Assembly (NCBI GenBank): GCA_026929865.2
Contig: CM049400.1
Span: 12,479,501-12,543,500 of the forward strand
Direction of reading: 5' to 3'
From: Hyperoplus lanceolatus
Taxonomy: Eukaryota > Chordata > Actinopteri > Uranoscopiformes > Ammodytidae
DNA: 64,000 nt
Positions 24,198 through 35,982 of the stretch are shown piece by piece; the first letter of the stretch is position 1, and the number at the start of each line of letters is the position of its first letter. The notes under the pieces are model-generated. The model worked only from the letters and a program-made list of their open reading frames with translations, made no database searches and was not told the origin of the DNA. The translations under genes and the position numbers were made by a program.

Positions 24198-24300
24198 TAC
24201 TCCTTGAGTACACAGTACAACAACTAAAATCATTTCTGTAATAATCTTAGATGCTAATTTATCAAATGAGAAATTCCTGTCTGTCTCTATGGCCGCCATG

Positions 24301-24419
24301 TCATTCATCCACAGACAGCTGTGTCTGCTCCATGTATTTCTGTCGAAACATTTGGAAGAGGAAGGAGGTCTTGGGAGGTAGCGGAGAATACTTCTTCTCC
24401 GGATTTACATGCCATGAAC
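24301..24419 (-). CDS. Gene B terminal coding exon
   Basis: Minus-strand exon after a CCATAG acceptor, ending in TGA at 24301-24303, phase 1, 119 nt. It encodes a C-terminus nearly identical to gene A's, with YSPLPPKTSFLFQMFRQKYM and ending LSVDE. The exon lies about 4.8 kb from the main exon because of the Harbinger-type insertion in the intervening intron. Confidence 0.84.
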
Positions 24420-24526
24420 CTATGGTGCAGTTCATTTATATAATTAGGAAACAGTGTAGGAACTGCCAAAAATAACAAATAGATAAAAAGAAGAAGAATT
24501 GATAATGTTTTATTTGCTTTTATTAC

Positions 24527-24589
24527 CTGATTTTCTCATGAAAGCTTTGTTGTGGCTCTTGTCCTTCTTGTCAACCAGGTCCTGTCTAT
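24527..24589 (-). CDS. Gene B penultimate coding exon, 63 nt
   Basis: Same acceptor (TTTTGTTTTCAG), donor and phase as gene A's 63-nt exon. It encodes DRQDLVDKKDKSHNKAFMRK plus Ser. Several of the changes from gene A are nonsynonymous, yet the frame is kept. Confidence 0.84.
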
Positions 24590-24948
24590 CTGAAAACAAA
24601 AAAAAGCAGGCTTAGCTGAGAAAGGACAATAAAAAAAACATAATCACATGAATTATATTAGATAGGCACAGGAAGATTCCTGGGTTTATTAATCTGGGAA
24701 GCATTGGAGTTGGGCTTTCAAACATATTTTCTTATTGACCCGCATTTATCAAACTTGTGTGGAAACTGGTGCAGATTCTGGCGCAAATACCTCCCTACGC
24801 CAGGTATCATGTGGGACTTATCAAACAGTCGTATCTCGCCAATCTCAGCGTACGCCATGCCATTATTTATAAAGGCGGCGGCTGAAAACAATTGTATCAC
24901 GTCCCTATATTTTCTCAGTTTAGAGGCCTCGCCCAGAGGTTTTACGAC

Positions 24949-25146
24949 ATGGATATGCGCATTAAGGCACAGAAGAGGAACTTCTCTGAAGTAGAAATTG
25001 ACGGAATAACAGCGAAAGTAGAAAAAAAAAGAGTTTCATTTCGGAGCATTACAAGCGGCATCAAAGAACGACAGAAGGCAGCAGTTAGGAAGGAAATAAC
25101 TCCTGCGTTCAACAGCGTTGGTGTTGACAAAACGATCTCCAGCTGA
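24949..25146 (+). pseudogene. Harbinger Myb/SANT-like DNA-binding protein fragment
   Basis: A 65-residue frame has the pattern KRNFSEVEID, then ITSGIKERQKAAVRKEI and FNSVG. It resembles the start of the Myb/SANT-like accessory protein of Harbinger elements and its domesticated relatives such as NAIF1. It stops after the DNA-binding region, so it is probably truncated. The reading frame continues about 19 codons upstream of the chosen ATG without recognisable content. Confidence 0.55.
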
Positions 25147-26765
25147 GGATTTTGCATTTTAGGTGTACATCAGTAGGCTATCGCTCAGATGCTATAAAAC
25201 AGCATATACAATTATATGTTGCCATTTCTTTACATAGATGATGAAAAAGTGGTCTGACTCAATGGTCCCCATAAAATAAATACATGTCTGCAGAGATTTG
25301 AATGATTAGAATGTATTGACCCTTTTAGATAGCACTACTCAAAAGGGTTTTTAAAACAACATTTTGCGTTTTACTGTATGACAGCATGCACTTGGCGCGA
25401 GTGGTCAGCCCGCCGTCAGCTGCACAAGCCGACCCGGCAACGATCAGCTGTGAGAGCGCCTACAGTCCTGCGCCACCAGCAGATCGGAAAAATGTGCCGG
25501 TTAACGGTGGAAATAAATCGCTCGCTTAAGCGATCAATGACACATTAAAGCCACTTCGAGTAAGATGGCACGTTGGTGTCCCCTTTGGACAAAAGCGGTA
25601 GTATTTTTACGACGCCCTAGCCTATAGTGCATGTCCGTGTGTTGAAAGTGTGAGGACTCTTTTCGGCTCCGTGAGAGTGGTTTTGACACTGCATCAACTA
25701 ATGCCAGTCTGGCACACACACCTGATTGCAATGAGTTGATCCAGCAGTGTCACCTAACTACTCTCTCTCACGGAGCTGAAAGATTAGCCTACGTGTCCGA
25801 CTCCTCACAGAAAGCGAATGAAAGAGAGACGGCAGTTAGTATGGATCACGATGAGGTAATGTGTTCATGTTGTTGTAAATAATGACTATTTCAGATAATG
25901 GTTATCTGATGATGGTGAAGCAAAGCAAACTTTGTGTTAGTACCAACCGCTCATTCATTTAGGAGTAAACACTGCAGTCTAGTTTCGCTCTCGTGAAATT
26001 GTATACACGTTGCTTGGCAACGCTCTGGTCCCGCCCGTAGCCTATATCACTCTCCCTTTTAGCTTTTCTTCATTGCATTTTTTCTTTGATGGTTCAGCCC
26101 CGTTATCAGTCATTATGACGACAAATAACTGTCTCAAACAAGGCTCCCGCTCCCCTTCCCTCACCTGGAGGGATAGGCTTCTCAATTCACGTTGTTGCGC
26201 CACACTGAAATCTGCGACCAATATGGATATGTGACCATAGAGCCTGCACGAGCGAACCGAAAATCGGACTGGGTGTGCGACCAGACCAAAAGCAGTAATA
26301 AAAACTATTTAAAAACATCTTTCTTTGCACTGATGGTCTCGTTTGCTGTTAAAGGTAATTTATGATTATCAGAGGAAACATGAGGCTGTTTAAAAGATAT
26401 TTAAATGTTACTCGTAGCCGCTTTAAAAGAGGAACTAACATCTAAAAAGTGCGTCAAATAAATAAAATTTTAAGCTGAATGTTGTGCCGTGTATTTTTTA
26501 TCATAAAGAGCAGTGTAGGCCTACTATTTAATACTTTGGCTAACATTTTGAATGAATGCAGCCCCCGTGCCTCAGCGTCCCCCCAGCTGCTCCAAGACGG
26601 AGACAACTGCCAGCAGTCCCATGCAGCGCTCTTAAATGGCCGGTGTGCGCACTATTGAATCAGCTCTCCTATTCAGTTGAGTAAAAATAAGCTGCACATT
26701 TTTAAGTGATTAATATCTTTATTTCGGTCTGAGCAAACACTGCATGTGTATTATCTTCTAATAAA

Positions 26766-26835
26766 TGTGTGTGTGTATGTATGTATGTATGTATGTGTAT
26801 ATGTATGTGTATATATATATATATATATATAGCTA
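26766..26835. repeat. Compound (TG)/(ATGT)/(TA) microsatellite
   Basis: The simple repeat ends exactly at the TA that received the Tc1 element, a common kind of Tc1 target. Confidence 0.9.
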
Positions 26836-28468
26836 CACTCAACAAAAATATAAACGCAACACTTTTGTTTTTGCTCCCATTTTTCATGAGATGGTCTTCA
26901 ATATCTAAAATTCATTCCAGATACACAATAGTACCATTTCTCTCAAACATTGTTCACAAATCTGTCTCAATGTGTGATAGTGAGCACTTCTGCTTTGCTG
27001 AGATAATCCATCCCACCTCACAGGTGTGCCACATCAAGATGCTGATCTGACATCATGATTAGTGCACAGGTGTGCCTTAGACTGTCCACAATAAAAGGCC
27101 ACTCTGAAATGTGAATTTTTTTTGCTTTATTGGGGGTCTGGGGACTCAGAACCAGTCTGGTATCTGGTGTGACCACCATTTGCCTCATGCTGTGCAACAC
27201 ATCTTCTTCGCATAGAGTTTATCAGATTGTCAATTGTGGCCTGTGGAAAGTTGGTCCACTCCTCTTCAATGGCTGTGCGAAGTTGCTGGATATTAGTGGA
27301 AAGAGGTGCACGCTGTCGTATACGCCGGTCAAGCACATCCCAAACATGCTCAATGGGGGACATGTCCGGTGAGCATGCTGGCCATGCAAGAACTGGGACA
27401 TTTTCAGCTTCCAAGAATTGTGTACAGATCCTTGCGACATGGGGCCGTGCATTATCTTGCTGAAACGTGAGGTGATGTTCATGGATGTATGGCACAACAA
27501 TGGGCCTCAGGATCTCATCACGGTATCTCTGTGCATTCAAAATGCCATCAATAAAATGCACCTGTGTTCTTCGTCCATAACAGATGCCTGCCCATACCAT
27601 AACCTCACCACCACCATGGGCCACTCGATCCACAACATTGACATCAGCATAGCGCTCACCCACACGACGCCACACACGCTGTCTGCCATCTGTCCTGAAC
27701 AATGTAAACCGAGATTCATCCGTGAAGAGAACACCTCTCCAACGTGCCAGACGCCATCGAATGTGAGCATTTGCCCACTCAAGTCTGTTACGGCGACGAG
27801 CTGGAGTCAGGTCAAGACCCCAATGAGGATGACGAGCATGCAGTTGAGCTTCCCTGAGACGGTTTCTGACAGTTTGTGCAGAAATTGTTTGGTTATGCAA
27901 ACCAATTGTTTCAGCAGCTGTCTCAGTGGCTGGTCTCAGACGATCTTGGAGGTGAACCTGCTGGATGTGGAGGTTCTGGGCTGGTGTGGTTACACGTGGT
28001 CTGCGGTTGTGAGGCCGGTTGGATGTACTGCCATATTCTCTGAAACGCCTTTGGAGATGGCTTATGGTGGAGAAATGAACATTCAATGCACGAGCAACAG
28101 ATCTGGTTGGCATTCCTGCTGTCAGCATGCCAATTGCACGCTCCCTCAATGCTTGTGGCATCTGTGGCATTTTGCTGTGAGACAAAACTGCACATTTCAG
28201 GGTGGCCTTTTATTGTGGACAGTCTAAGGCACACCTGTGCACTAATCATGATGTCAGATCAGCATCTTGATGTGGCACACCTGTGAGGTGGGATGAATTA
28301 TCTCAGCAAAGCAGAAGTGCTCACTATCACACATTTAGACAGATTTGTGAACAATGTTTGAGAGAAATGGTAATATTGTGTATCTGGAATGAATTTTAGA
28401 TCTTTAAGTCCATCGCATGAAAAATGGGAGCAAAAACAAAAGTGCTGCGTTTATATTTTTGTTGAGTG
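26836..28468 (-). mobile_element. Complete Tc1-type transposon, 1633 bp, long TIRs
   Basis: The termini CACTCAACAAAAATATAAAC and its inverse are flanked by TA at 26834-26835 and 28469-28470. The TIRs are unusually long, roughly 270 bp, and nearly identical. They enclose one uninterrupted transposase gene. This is the only element in the window with intact ends and an intact transposase, so it may be young and possibly active. A 864-bp deletion derivative is at 47792-48655. Confidence 0.93.
27127..28185 (-). CDS. Tc1 transposase, intact, DD34E
   Basis: A 352-residue frame without interruption, about the usual length for Tc1 transposases. The N-terminal bipartite DNA-binding region has paired HTHs (about residues 10-120), with a basic linker SNRPHNRRPRVTTPAQ between them. 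The catalytic core has the first Asp in VLFTDESRF, the second in FQQDNARPH and the Glu in SPIEHVWD. Exactly 34 residues separate the second Asp and the Glu, the DD34E spacing of the Tc1 family. The glycine-rich AHGGGEVMVWAG motif is present. It would cut and paste the enclosing element at TA sites in the nucleus. It lies in gene B's intron on the same strand as gene B. An upstream ATG at codon 1 is chosen; a second Met at codon 6 is an alternative start. Confidence 0.93.
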   Translation of the reverse strand: MSHSKMPQMPQALRERAIGMLTAGMPTRSVARALNVHFSTISHLQRRFREYGSTSNRPHNRRPRVTTPAQNLHIQQVHLQDRLRPATETAAETIGLHNQTISAQTVRNRLREAQLHARHPHWGLDLTPARRRNRLEWANAHIRWRLARWRGVLFTDESRFTLFRTDGRQRVWRRVGERYADVNVVDRVAHGGGEVMVWAGICYGRRTQVHFIDGILNAQRYRDEILRPIVVPYIHEHHLTFQQDNARPHVARICTQFLEAENVPVLAWPACSPDMSPIEHVWDVLDRRIRQRAPLSTNIQQLRTAIEEEWTNFPQATIDNLINSMRRRCVAQHEANGGHTRYQTGSESPDPQ

Positions 28469-28489
28469 TATGTATATAAAAAAAAATGT

Positions 28490-28720
28490 TTTAGTTTTAT
28501 TTTCTGTAACAGTAACTGTGTATCTGAATCCTGATAAGCCTTTGGCTTCTTCCGTCTCCCTTCGGACAACACAAAGTATGATGTATGAATATTTGCAAGA
28601 GAAAATTGTGTATTGTGTGGAATTGTCCGAAAGAACAATAAATAAAATAAAATAAAATAAAATAAAATAAAATAAAATAAAATAAAATAAAATAAAATAA
28701 AATAAAATAAAATAAAATAA
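28490..28720 (+). repeat. LINE 3' end with (ATAAA)n tail
   Basis: Matches the 3' end of the LINE remnant at 13090-13271, sharing CTTCGGACAACACAAAGTA and TGTGTGGAATTGTCCGAAAG. It ends in about 17 ATAAA units (28636-28720). It is a heavily 5'-truncated insertion inside the Harbinger element. Artefactual Phe/Ile/Leu-repeat frames on the minus strand are not genes. Confidence 0.8.
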
Positions 28721-29207
28721 TTGTCCAACAAAGTCATCGGCTACCCGGCACAGCCTGCACTGGGAGTCCATGCTGTTTACAAACTTGCGTACACGAGCTG
28801 AGAGCTGGCGTGGGATTTTAGCGTATCCTACACTTACGTCCATATTGATAAATGCCGAGGTTTGCGTGGAAATGTGCATACACCCACTTTTCTGGTCTAC
28901 GCACGGTTGACAAATGAGGGCCATTATGAGGAAATAAAGTATGTGCCGAGACTTGTTATTTCCTCTGCTCACCAATGTAGACAGTAAAACACAATTGTTA
29001 TGTAATCCAAGTGGGTTAGAGTTTCTGACCTATAGCAGACAGTCATATTAAACAGAAGAACTTTTAACATTTATTTCACCTTTATAGCAGCCGGTGACCA
29101 AACTTCCTGTGTAATTTCAGCATCAATTTTGACCCCTCTCTTTTAATCTGTCTTCTACAAATCCCCCACAATTCCAGTGCCTCTATTATCTTAATATTTT
29201 GACTTAC

Positions 29208-32200
29208 CTGGAACAGGATCATTGGTTTCCTTTCTCCCAGTGAAGTTGAAGGTTTTTGGTAAAACACTGAATTTAAGCACAGTGTTCTGCTGAGGCGTCC
29301 CGGCATGGCTTCCATTTTCAGCGTTACTTCTCTCAGGCTGTTTGAGTGTGACCATATACTTCCTTATCGTTTCTACTCCATGTTTTTTTCCTTTGGAGTG
29401 GTTCCTCCTCCACTTACGAAAATGTTTTCTATTGCAGAACCTCATTTCAGTAGAAACCGGCAGCTTCCCCATGTTGGTGGGGCCAAATCTCTCGGCTTTC
29501 TTGAGACTCACCCCAGAAAAAGGGGCAAAAGTGCACCTCTGCATTTTTGTTTTGCACCTCATTTTAGTTGGTTGAAAACTTCCATTGCTCCTTGGTTTAA
29601 CTGAATATTTACCATTTGGGGCAGTTCCATTGGACTTTCTCTTCAAAGGGCTGGGAATCACAGAAATTACTTCAGGAGGCCTTGGTACTGCATTTGACAC
29701 ATCCTCATGAGATCTCTTTCTGACACCTACTGAAGCACACTTGTTTTGTTGTGCTGAGCCAAACAGTGCCAGCTCTATAGGTCTAACATTTGTGGCTAAA
29801 GCTTTACCATTCTTTGCATCAACTAAAACCTTCCTACAATTTGAAACATCCTCAGGTGCAACCTGCGAAACCACATCGACACAGCCTTTGTTTGACTTCT
29901 TAAGGAATGGTGGGAATCTGTCAGGACTGCATAGGTCCTTGCGCTTTCTTTTAAGATTTTCATGTTTCCCACCTAGTGTGAAAGTTCTCCGGAGGGCAGC
30001 CATCGCAGTAATTTCAGTTTGTTCTTCAGTTTCCAATGATAACTGTGTCACATCGTTTAAAGAGAGCTGAGCTTGTCCACAGTTGTCCTCAAGGTATAAC
30101 ATTTGGATGTTATCTTCACAGACAGGGAGATCTTTAATTTTGTTGTCACTGCTGTCTAAAGTACACAACTGTGCCGTCCCTGGAGATTTCAACGGGTCTT
30201 GTACACAGTCCACCTCACGGTCTGACTGATTTTCAGTGTCGCTGCATGAGATGTCTTTGGTTTCTTTCTCATTATTGTCTGCACCGCTACTTTTTGTCAT
30301 TTTCACCTGAACATGTTCAGAATCCTTTTCAGAGTCTGGCATCTGGTTGAGAATTTCACTTTTGCTGGTGGAGAAATCTTCATTTTCACTTCTGATTATA
30401 ATGCTAGATTGGCAACTGATTTCTTTGGATCCTTTTTCAAAATATGACTGAGGTTTCTCATCTTCAGTTAAGGCAATTGTTTGACTAAGTTCATTGAATT
30501 GATCAGACCAATTATGTACCATTATTTGATGGAGGACATTCTCCATACTCTTGGCTTGATTCTCCCCTTCAGTGACAGAGAGACATTTCCTATCAGGCAT
30601 AATCACATGCAGTATATCTTCCTTTTGAATGGCCATCTCTTCCTGATCAAGGGTATTGTCATTAATATCTTCATGATCTAGTTCTTTCTTGCAATTGCAT
30701 TTACTCAAAGAATGCGAGTCACAAATCATTTCCATCCAGCTTTTAAGGCAGCAAACATGTTCTAATGGACTGACCAGCACGTTCTCCAGTTTTGAGTCAT
30801 TCAATGGGACATCTATATCCTTGGGTAGATCACCCTCAACAGAGTTACTCGTTATTGTTTCTGGCTGACTGTCCTTGTCCATGCTTTGTAGCATCTTGCT
30901 TTGTCCTTGCTCAAAGATAAGTTTGGCCTCTTCTGGATGCAAAACTTCAATTTGAAATGAGTAAAATGGGTCACTGGAATCTGCACTCTCCGTGTTAGGG
31001 GAAGCAGGATGTGTTGGAGCCGCTTTAACGGTGGAGACCTGTTTTTCTTCAACTGAGTCAATTGGTTTAAGCTCCGTTTTCGACAAGACCTCTGTTGACC
31101 TCTCACTTACAATATGTAAACGATTCATTTCAGCTTCCCCGAACCTATCTGGCTGTCTGTCACTCTCAAGTGTGGGAAAACAATGCTTCCAAGACAAATG
31201 GAATCCAAACTCTTTATCGATGTCATCTAGCTGCTCATTGACATTTAACCATGAGGATATGTAGGGTGGTTCTGTGTAAACTTCCTTATCCTGGAGGACA
31301 TGATAGCATTCAAGTTGCTTTTCAAACCCATTTTTTACTTGTGACAGTATGACAGTATAAAAGTCCAAATTTGTGGTGCAGAACTCAACCACGTCAGTCA
31401 TTAATCCCTGGAGCCAGCCAGTTTTCAGCTTAGTTTTCAAGTCTCCAAGGTTGCCCTTCCAACAAATAGCTAACAAATATTGTCGAGAAAATAAGGTTGT
31501 ACAACTTCCTTCAAATTTCATCTGAAGTTTTTCTACATCCAGTATCAATTTATTTAATGAGGCGGCGGTCCATGGGATTGTTGGGATTAAGGAAAGCTCG
31601 CAAACGGAGGCCGTTGGATCAGGTGGATTCTCACTTTTGTCTTCTTTACCTCTACCGCACTCTGGCACCTCTACTTCGTTTTTTTTAGCCACACATGGTG
31701 ACAGAAGTTTGTCAATGTCACTCGAAGATTTATCCGTTGCGGTGCATTCGTCGGATTGAAAGGTTGTGTTAGAAGAAGTATGCTCACTGGCAACCGGGAC
31801 GCCTTTCTGTGACAATGGTTGCACAACAGCAACAGCTCTTGTGCCTGTGCGACCAGGAGATGAGTGAATGGAACAGTTATTTGCCTTGCCTAATAATAGC
31901 ATTTTAATCATTTCATTTGCGTTTGCTACAGATGATTTGGTCTTGGGCAATATCATCATTTGAGATCCTCCATGTAAAGATCCAACTAGATTTTCCCTGT
32001 TACTTGTAGGGACAAATTTAGTGAATGCCTTAGCTCCATTACCACGTCCATCTCTTGTTGATGTGGCATATGGGGAAGCAATTGGAATGGAGCCTTTCTG
32101 AGGCGATGCATTCATGCTGTGCTGCGCTCCTGAAATGACTCTTTGGTTGGTCTTAGGCAAAGACAGTCCAGAATTGAGTGATAATGATCGTTTGAAGACA

Positions 32201-33261
32201 TTTGAGGTGTCATTTTCAGAAACATTCAATGCTGCAGGTTGCATGTTTTGATTAGACCCTGTCATTCTGACATCACTGACAAACTGCTTTTCTCTGTACT
32301 CTGAACTATGGTACACCAAAGGATGTCCATCCGATTCAGCAGGGAATGAGTTACGCAGATCGTCTTCAATTATTGCGATTATCTGTTGGCTGTGCATTTG
32401 CTCTTGTGTATGAGCAGCAGTATTTGAGGGAAGTCCATTTGTGTTTGACAAGGAAACGCTGGTTTCATACTGTCGGCTATAGGAATTTGAGTGAATAGAG
32501 GATGTGGCCTTCTCCCAATTATTAAGTCTTGAGATGAGTTGAGTTGGGGGTTGTTGAGCTTCCTGAATCATGTTGGAATTGGTAGCATGCCAATTCTGTT
32601 CCCTTAGTGATGAGTTTGTTGAAATGTTGTTGTTCCCGAAAGAACAAGATGTAGCCATACTGTCATTTGGTGGGGGAAAGGAAGGAAATAATCCATTTTG
32701 ATTGCTGATTTGATGGTTACTGTGGTGGTGAGCAGCCTGTCTGTTGTGATCCGTTGCAGACCCTAATGTGCGGGTGCAAAGCACTTGTTCATGTGGGAGC
32801 GAGGTAGCTGTTGTAAAGCTTGGTGAAACAGATTTAGTTGACTCCCCATTTACACTTTGAAACAAGCTTTTTTGAACCCTACAATTATGTAGATCAGACA
32901 CCCCGTTACGATGCTGTGTCCTTTTGGATTGGTTTCTCCAATTGTCTGACATGTCTTGCTGGGAATATGTACTGTTTGATGTCTTCATGTTGTGTGAAAT
33001 CTGTCTCAATGCATACGGAGCATTGTTTTGATGAAAATCAGAAAACTGAAACCCATTATTGACCAGCAGCTGAGGGTTTCCATTTGGCGATGGGAGCAAT
33101 GTATTTTGCACATATCCTTTGTTTGATGTAGTATACTGAGGTGAGTAATTTTCGGTCCCATTCCTCATTGTGTCATGGGTAAGCTGAGTGGCAGTTTGTG
33201 AGGATTGCGAGGGTGGTCCAAGCTGTTGGTACTGTCCATACAGCCGTGTACCAGACTGCAT
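29208..33261 (-). CDS. Gene B main coding exon: paralogue of gene A, possibly RESF1-like (about 1411 aa spliced)
   Basis: ATG at 33261. The exon begins at 33308 after a TTCTTTCAG acceptor and ends at a CAG|GTAAGT donor (GT at 29206-29207). With the exons at 24527-24589 and 24301-24419 it encodes about 1411 residues collinear with gene A. Differences are in-frame. B lacks 51 residues present in A near residue 49. B has 61 extra near residue 400, in the stretch with ASPYATSTRDGRGNG. B lacks four residues near the C-terminus and has two extra near residue 630. Substitutions cluster near residues 590-635 and in N-terminal patches, while the C-terminal half is almost identical to A. Both copies stay open throughout, so both are probably functional. 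NLS-like clusters and the Cys-rich patch are kept. The functional guess is the same as for gene A and equally uncertain. Confidence 0.8.
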
Positions 33262-33413
33262 TTTGGTCCACTGTTGAGCCTTAATGTGGGCTGAAGAGGC
33301 AACTAACCCTGAAAGAAGGAATTAAAAAATATTAATAGTTTGAAAAAAGAGAAAGGTTTGCAATTTCATGTTGAAAAATGATATCATAAAATTGTTATTA
33401 GTCAAGAATACTT

Positions 33414-33724
33414 GCGATCGGATTGCATTTACCCGCACTGTATGTAAATCAACATGTACATAATTTCCATTTGTATTGGTGTTTTAACCGGTGGGGTTCA
33501 AACAAGTGAACATACAGAGCTGTACAGTGCCTCCGTTTTAATCGCATTTCCTATTAAAATGCATTACGTGCGAAGATAAATACAAGTCTAGGTTGACGAG
33601 ATAGGCTACTGTGTTATTTAGACAAGGAGGAGCAATGCACAGCACTGCTTAGAGGGCTCTACATTAACACTTGCCAAATAGGGGTAAATATCATAGATAG
33701 TATATAAAAGTTAAAACTCTTAGG
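33414..33724. other. Unassigned region upstream of gene B
   Basis: No similarity to the matching region above gene A and no recognisable feature. A 5' exon and promoter are expected somewhere upstream, but I cannot see them. Confidence 0.35.
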
Positions 33725-33732
33725 CGAGTAAG

Positions 33733-35640
33733 CAGGGCTGTAAACTAGCGGTCGCCACTCGCCAAATGCGACCAAAATATTCCCCTGGCGACTTAATTTT
33801 GGAGGGATACATGCCACTGGGGCGGGTAAAAGTTTGTCCCGATGGTCGTGCTCTTGCGATAAATTATGCATGATAGAACAAAACATTGTAGTAGCTGTAA
33901 ACTGATAAATTATGACGGTAGCAAACGTCAAGCTAAACTGGTGATTTGTTGTGTGTCACACTGAAGTAGCTCCCCCGACGTCACCGCTGTAGAAAATAAG
34001 TTCCCCCGAAGAAACGTAGCGTGCGCGTCACCGCCATAGAATGTATAAGAACGCCGCTCTTTAGAAGTTTTGGCGCAGCAAAAGCAGTTCGAGCGCAGCA
34101 ATGGAGCTCTAAATAGATACTGGATCGGATAGGTCCCATTTTTAGTTCTGATGAGTAATAAGTAATGAGTGTAGGGCTGCAACAACGAATCGATAAAATC
34201 GATTAGTAAAAGCGTTGGCAACGAATTTGGTCATCGATTCGTTGAGTCGCGCGATTAATAAGTCTCTTGCAGGCGCGGCACTGTTTACATCCAGCCGCCG
34301 ACAGGTTCATGCACACCCACACCGAGCCTTCCGCACGTGAAGCGGTGCGGGAAAGCTGTAATGTGAGCGGCCACAGCTTGTATTTTGGTCATATCTAACA
34401 CTGGACTGCAGGCCTATATAAAAGTGTTGTACCTTTGCTGTATTTGGGTTAAAAAAACTCCTTCAACTCAGTATCCGTCTAGTCCAAAAAAACTCTGTCA
34501 GCTGCTGCTGCTGCAGACTGTGTGCAGACGGGCTCGGAGAGTCGGCATCGGCGCATCAACAGACATTCAAAGCAGCGGCAGTAATCACACAACCGAACGA
34601 TGTAGAAAGTCCCGTCAGTTAAAAATAGTAATCCAGTTTTTAAATCCATGTTAAAATCGGAAGGATATAGAGCTAGTTAGCTTTAAAAAATGTAGCAAAC
34701 ATGTCAACTGTGATGTGTTCAGGCCGACTCAGTAATATGATTGATGTGTTCAAATGCAACACAAAAAAAAGAAATTTTAGATTTTGTCGATTTTCCCACC
34801 AATATAAAATAGATAGTAAAGATGGAATTATGACCTGTTTAATGTCCTATCTTGAGCTATGATCATATCAGCAATTAAAGCAATAATACAAGTTCTATTT
34901 CAACAAAATAATAGAAAAGTATCAATAGTGATATCAATAAAGACTTGGATCGTTAAGGAGTCTCAAATGGTATCACTATCCATACAAATTAACGATCTCC
35001 TGTCATCTGAGAGAAATTAAGATGATTTAAATTTTTTAACCGTTAGTATTTACCCGTTAAAAATCTTATCGGTCGACTGGTTTACCATGGACATCCCTTA
35101 TACTGTATAAATGTTTATCATACATTGTATGTTTCTTTTGTGTTATCCCAGTTAGGTTTATTATTAATTTTTTATCATTTAATATTACTTTTAATTGTTC
35201 CGGGACATTGGAGCAATAACCTGGTGTTTTGACACTGCAGTCTGCACTGTTTTTTTAATCCGATTCATCGATTAATCGAAAAAATAATCGACCGATTAAT
35301 CGATTATTAAAATAATCGTTAGTTGCAGCCCTAAATGAGTGTTTCCTTTGTCACAGTTTTGCACTGTTAAAGTTTGAAATGTGCAATGTTTGAAATGAAA
35401 TGAATGAAACTAAATTAATATAATATTAAAATGTATTTCTAAATATTACTTTGGCCTCTTTTCTAAGCATGTACTGCTATATAATGCTGTTATCTCAATG
35501 AAAAGTACTGAAACAGATGTATATATGCAACAAAAAGAGGCAATTTATTATTTGGCCGGTAAAAAATTTACTTGGCCGGTAGATTCTTTCATCTACCGGT
35601 CCCCTTGGCAGGTGAGCCAAAAGGTTAGTTTACAGCCCTG
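33733..35640. mobile_element. hAT-type element, TIR CAGGGCTGTAAACTA, TSD CGAGTAAG
   Basis: The ends CAGGGCTGTAAACTAGCGG and TTAGTTTACAGCCCTG are flanked by perfect 8-bp duplications CGAGTAAG at 33725-33732 and 35641-35648. It has no transposase. It contains the complete hAT element 34172-35333. Confidence 0.9.
34172..35333. mobile_element. Nested hAT-type element, TIR TAGGGCTGCAAC, TSD AATGAGTG
   Basis: Perfect 8-bp duplications AATGAGTG lie at 34164-34171 and 35334-35341. The ends TAGGGCTGCAACAACGAATC and GTTAGTTGCAGCCCTA are followed inwards by AATCGATTA-type repeats. It is inserted inside 33733-35640, so it is the younger of the two. It is non-autonomous. Confidence 0.9.
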
Positions 35641-35982
35641 CGAGTAAGTTATTACGCCACTTTGGCTGGTGAAAGATGTGTGCTCGACGGGCGGCTTTTC
35701 TAACGTCTGCTACACTCTTGTCACCACCACCAGTACACAGCTTTCTACAGTTAAGTTACTGCACATGTGCGAACAGAATATTTCCTGTGGGCCTTCACTT
35801 TAAAAGCCTGTTACTAGTCAAACGCAAGTTGACTTTTATTTTTAAGCAGATAAGAACAGGAAGTCGTTACCTTGCAGCTCACCAGTCAATAGCAGCGATT
35901 TCCGTGTTTTGAGATTTACGCAGTGAAATGAAAACAGAGGACAGAAAGCTTGTCATTTGCAATACTGGCAGATGCAACTAAT

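Larger units (their letters stand above)
24737..28922 (+). mobile_element. PIF/Harbinger-type element in gene B intron 2, with nested insertions
   Basis: The ends GACCCGCATTTATCAAAC and TTGACAAATGAGGGCC are imperfect inverted repeats. They are flanked by ATT at 24734-24736 and 28923-28925, and the 3-bp duplication fits PIF/Harbinger. Gene A has the uninterrupted site CTTATTATGAGG at 4910-4921, which gives a paralogous empty site. Inside is a Myb/SANT-like fragment typical of Harbinger accessory proteins, a complete Tc1 element (26836-28468) and a LINE 3' end (28490-28720). No Harbinger DDE transposase is visible. Confidence 0.8.

Noticed and set aside
27418..28227. 269-codon plus-strand frame
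   Set aside because: Antisense of the intact Tc1 transposase, which has all catalytic motifs on the minus strand.
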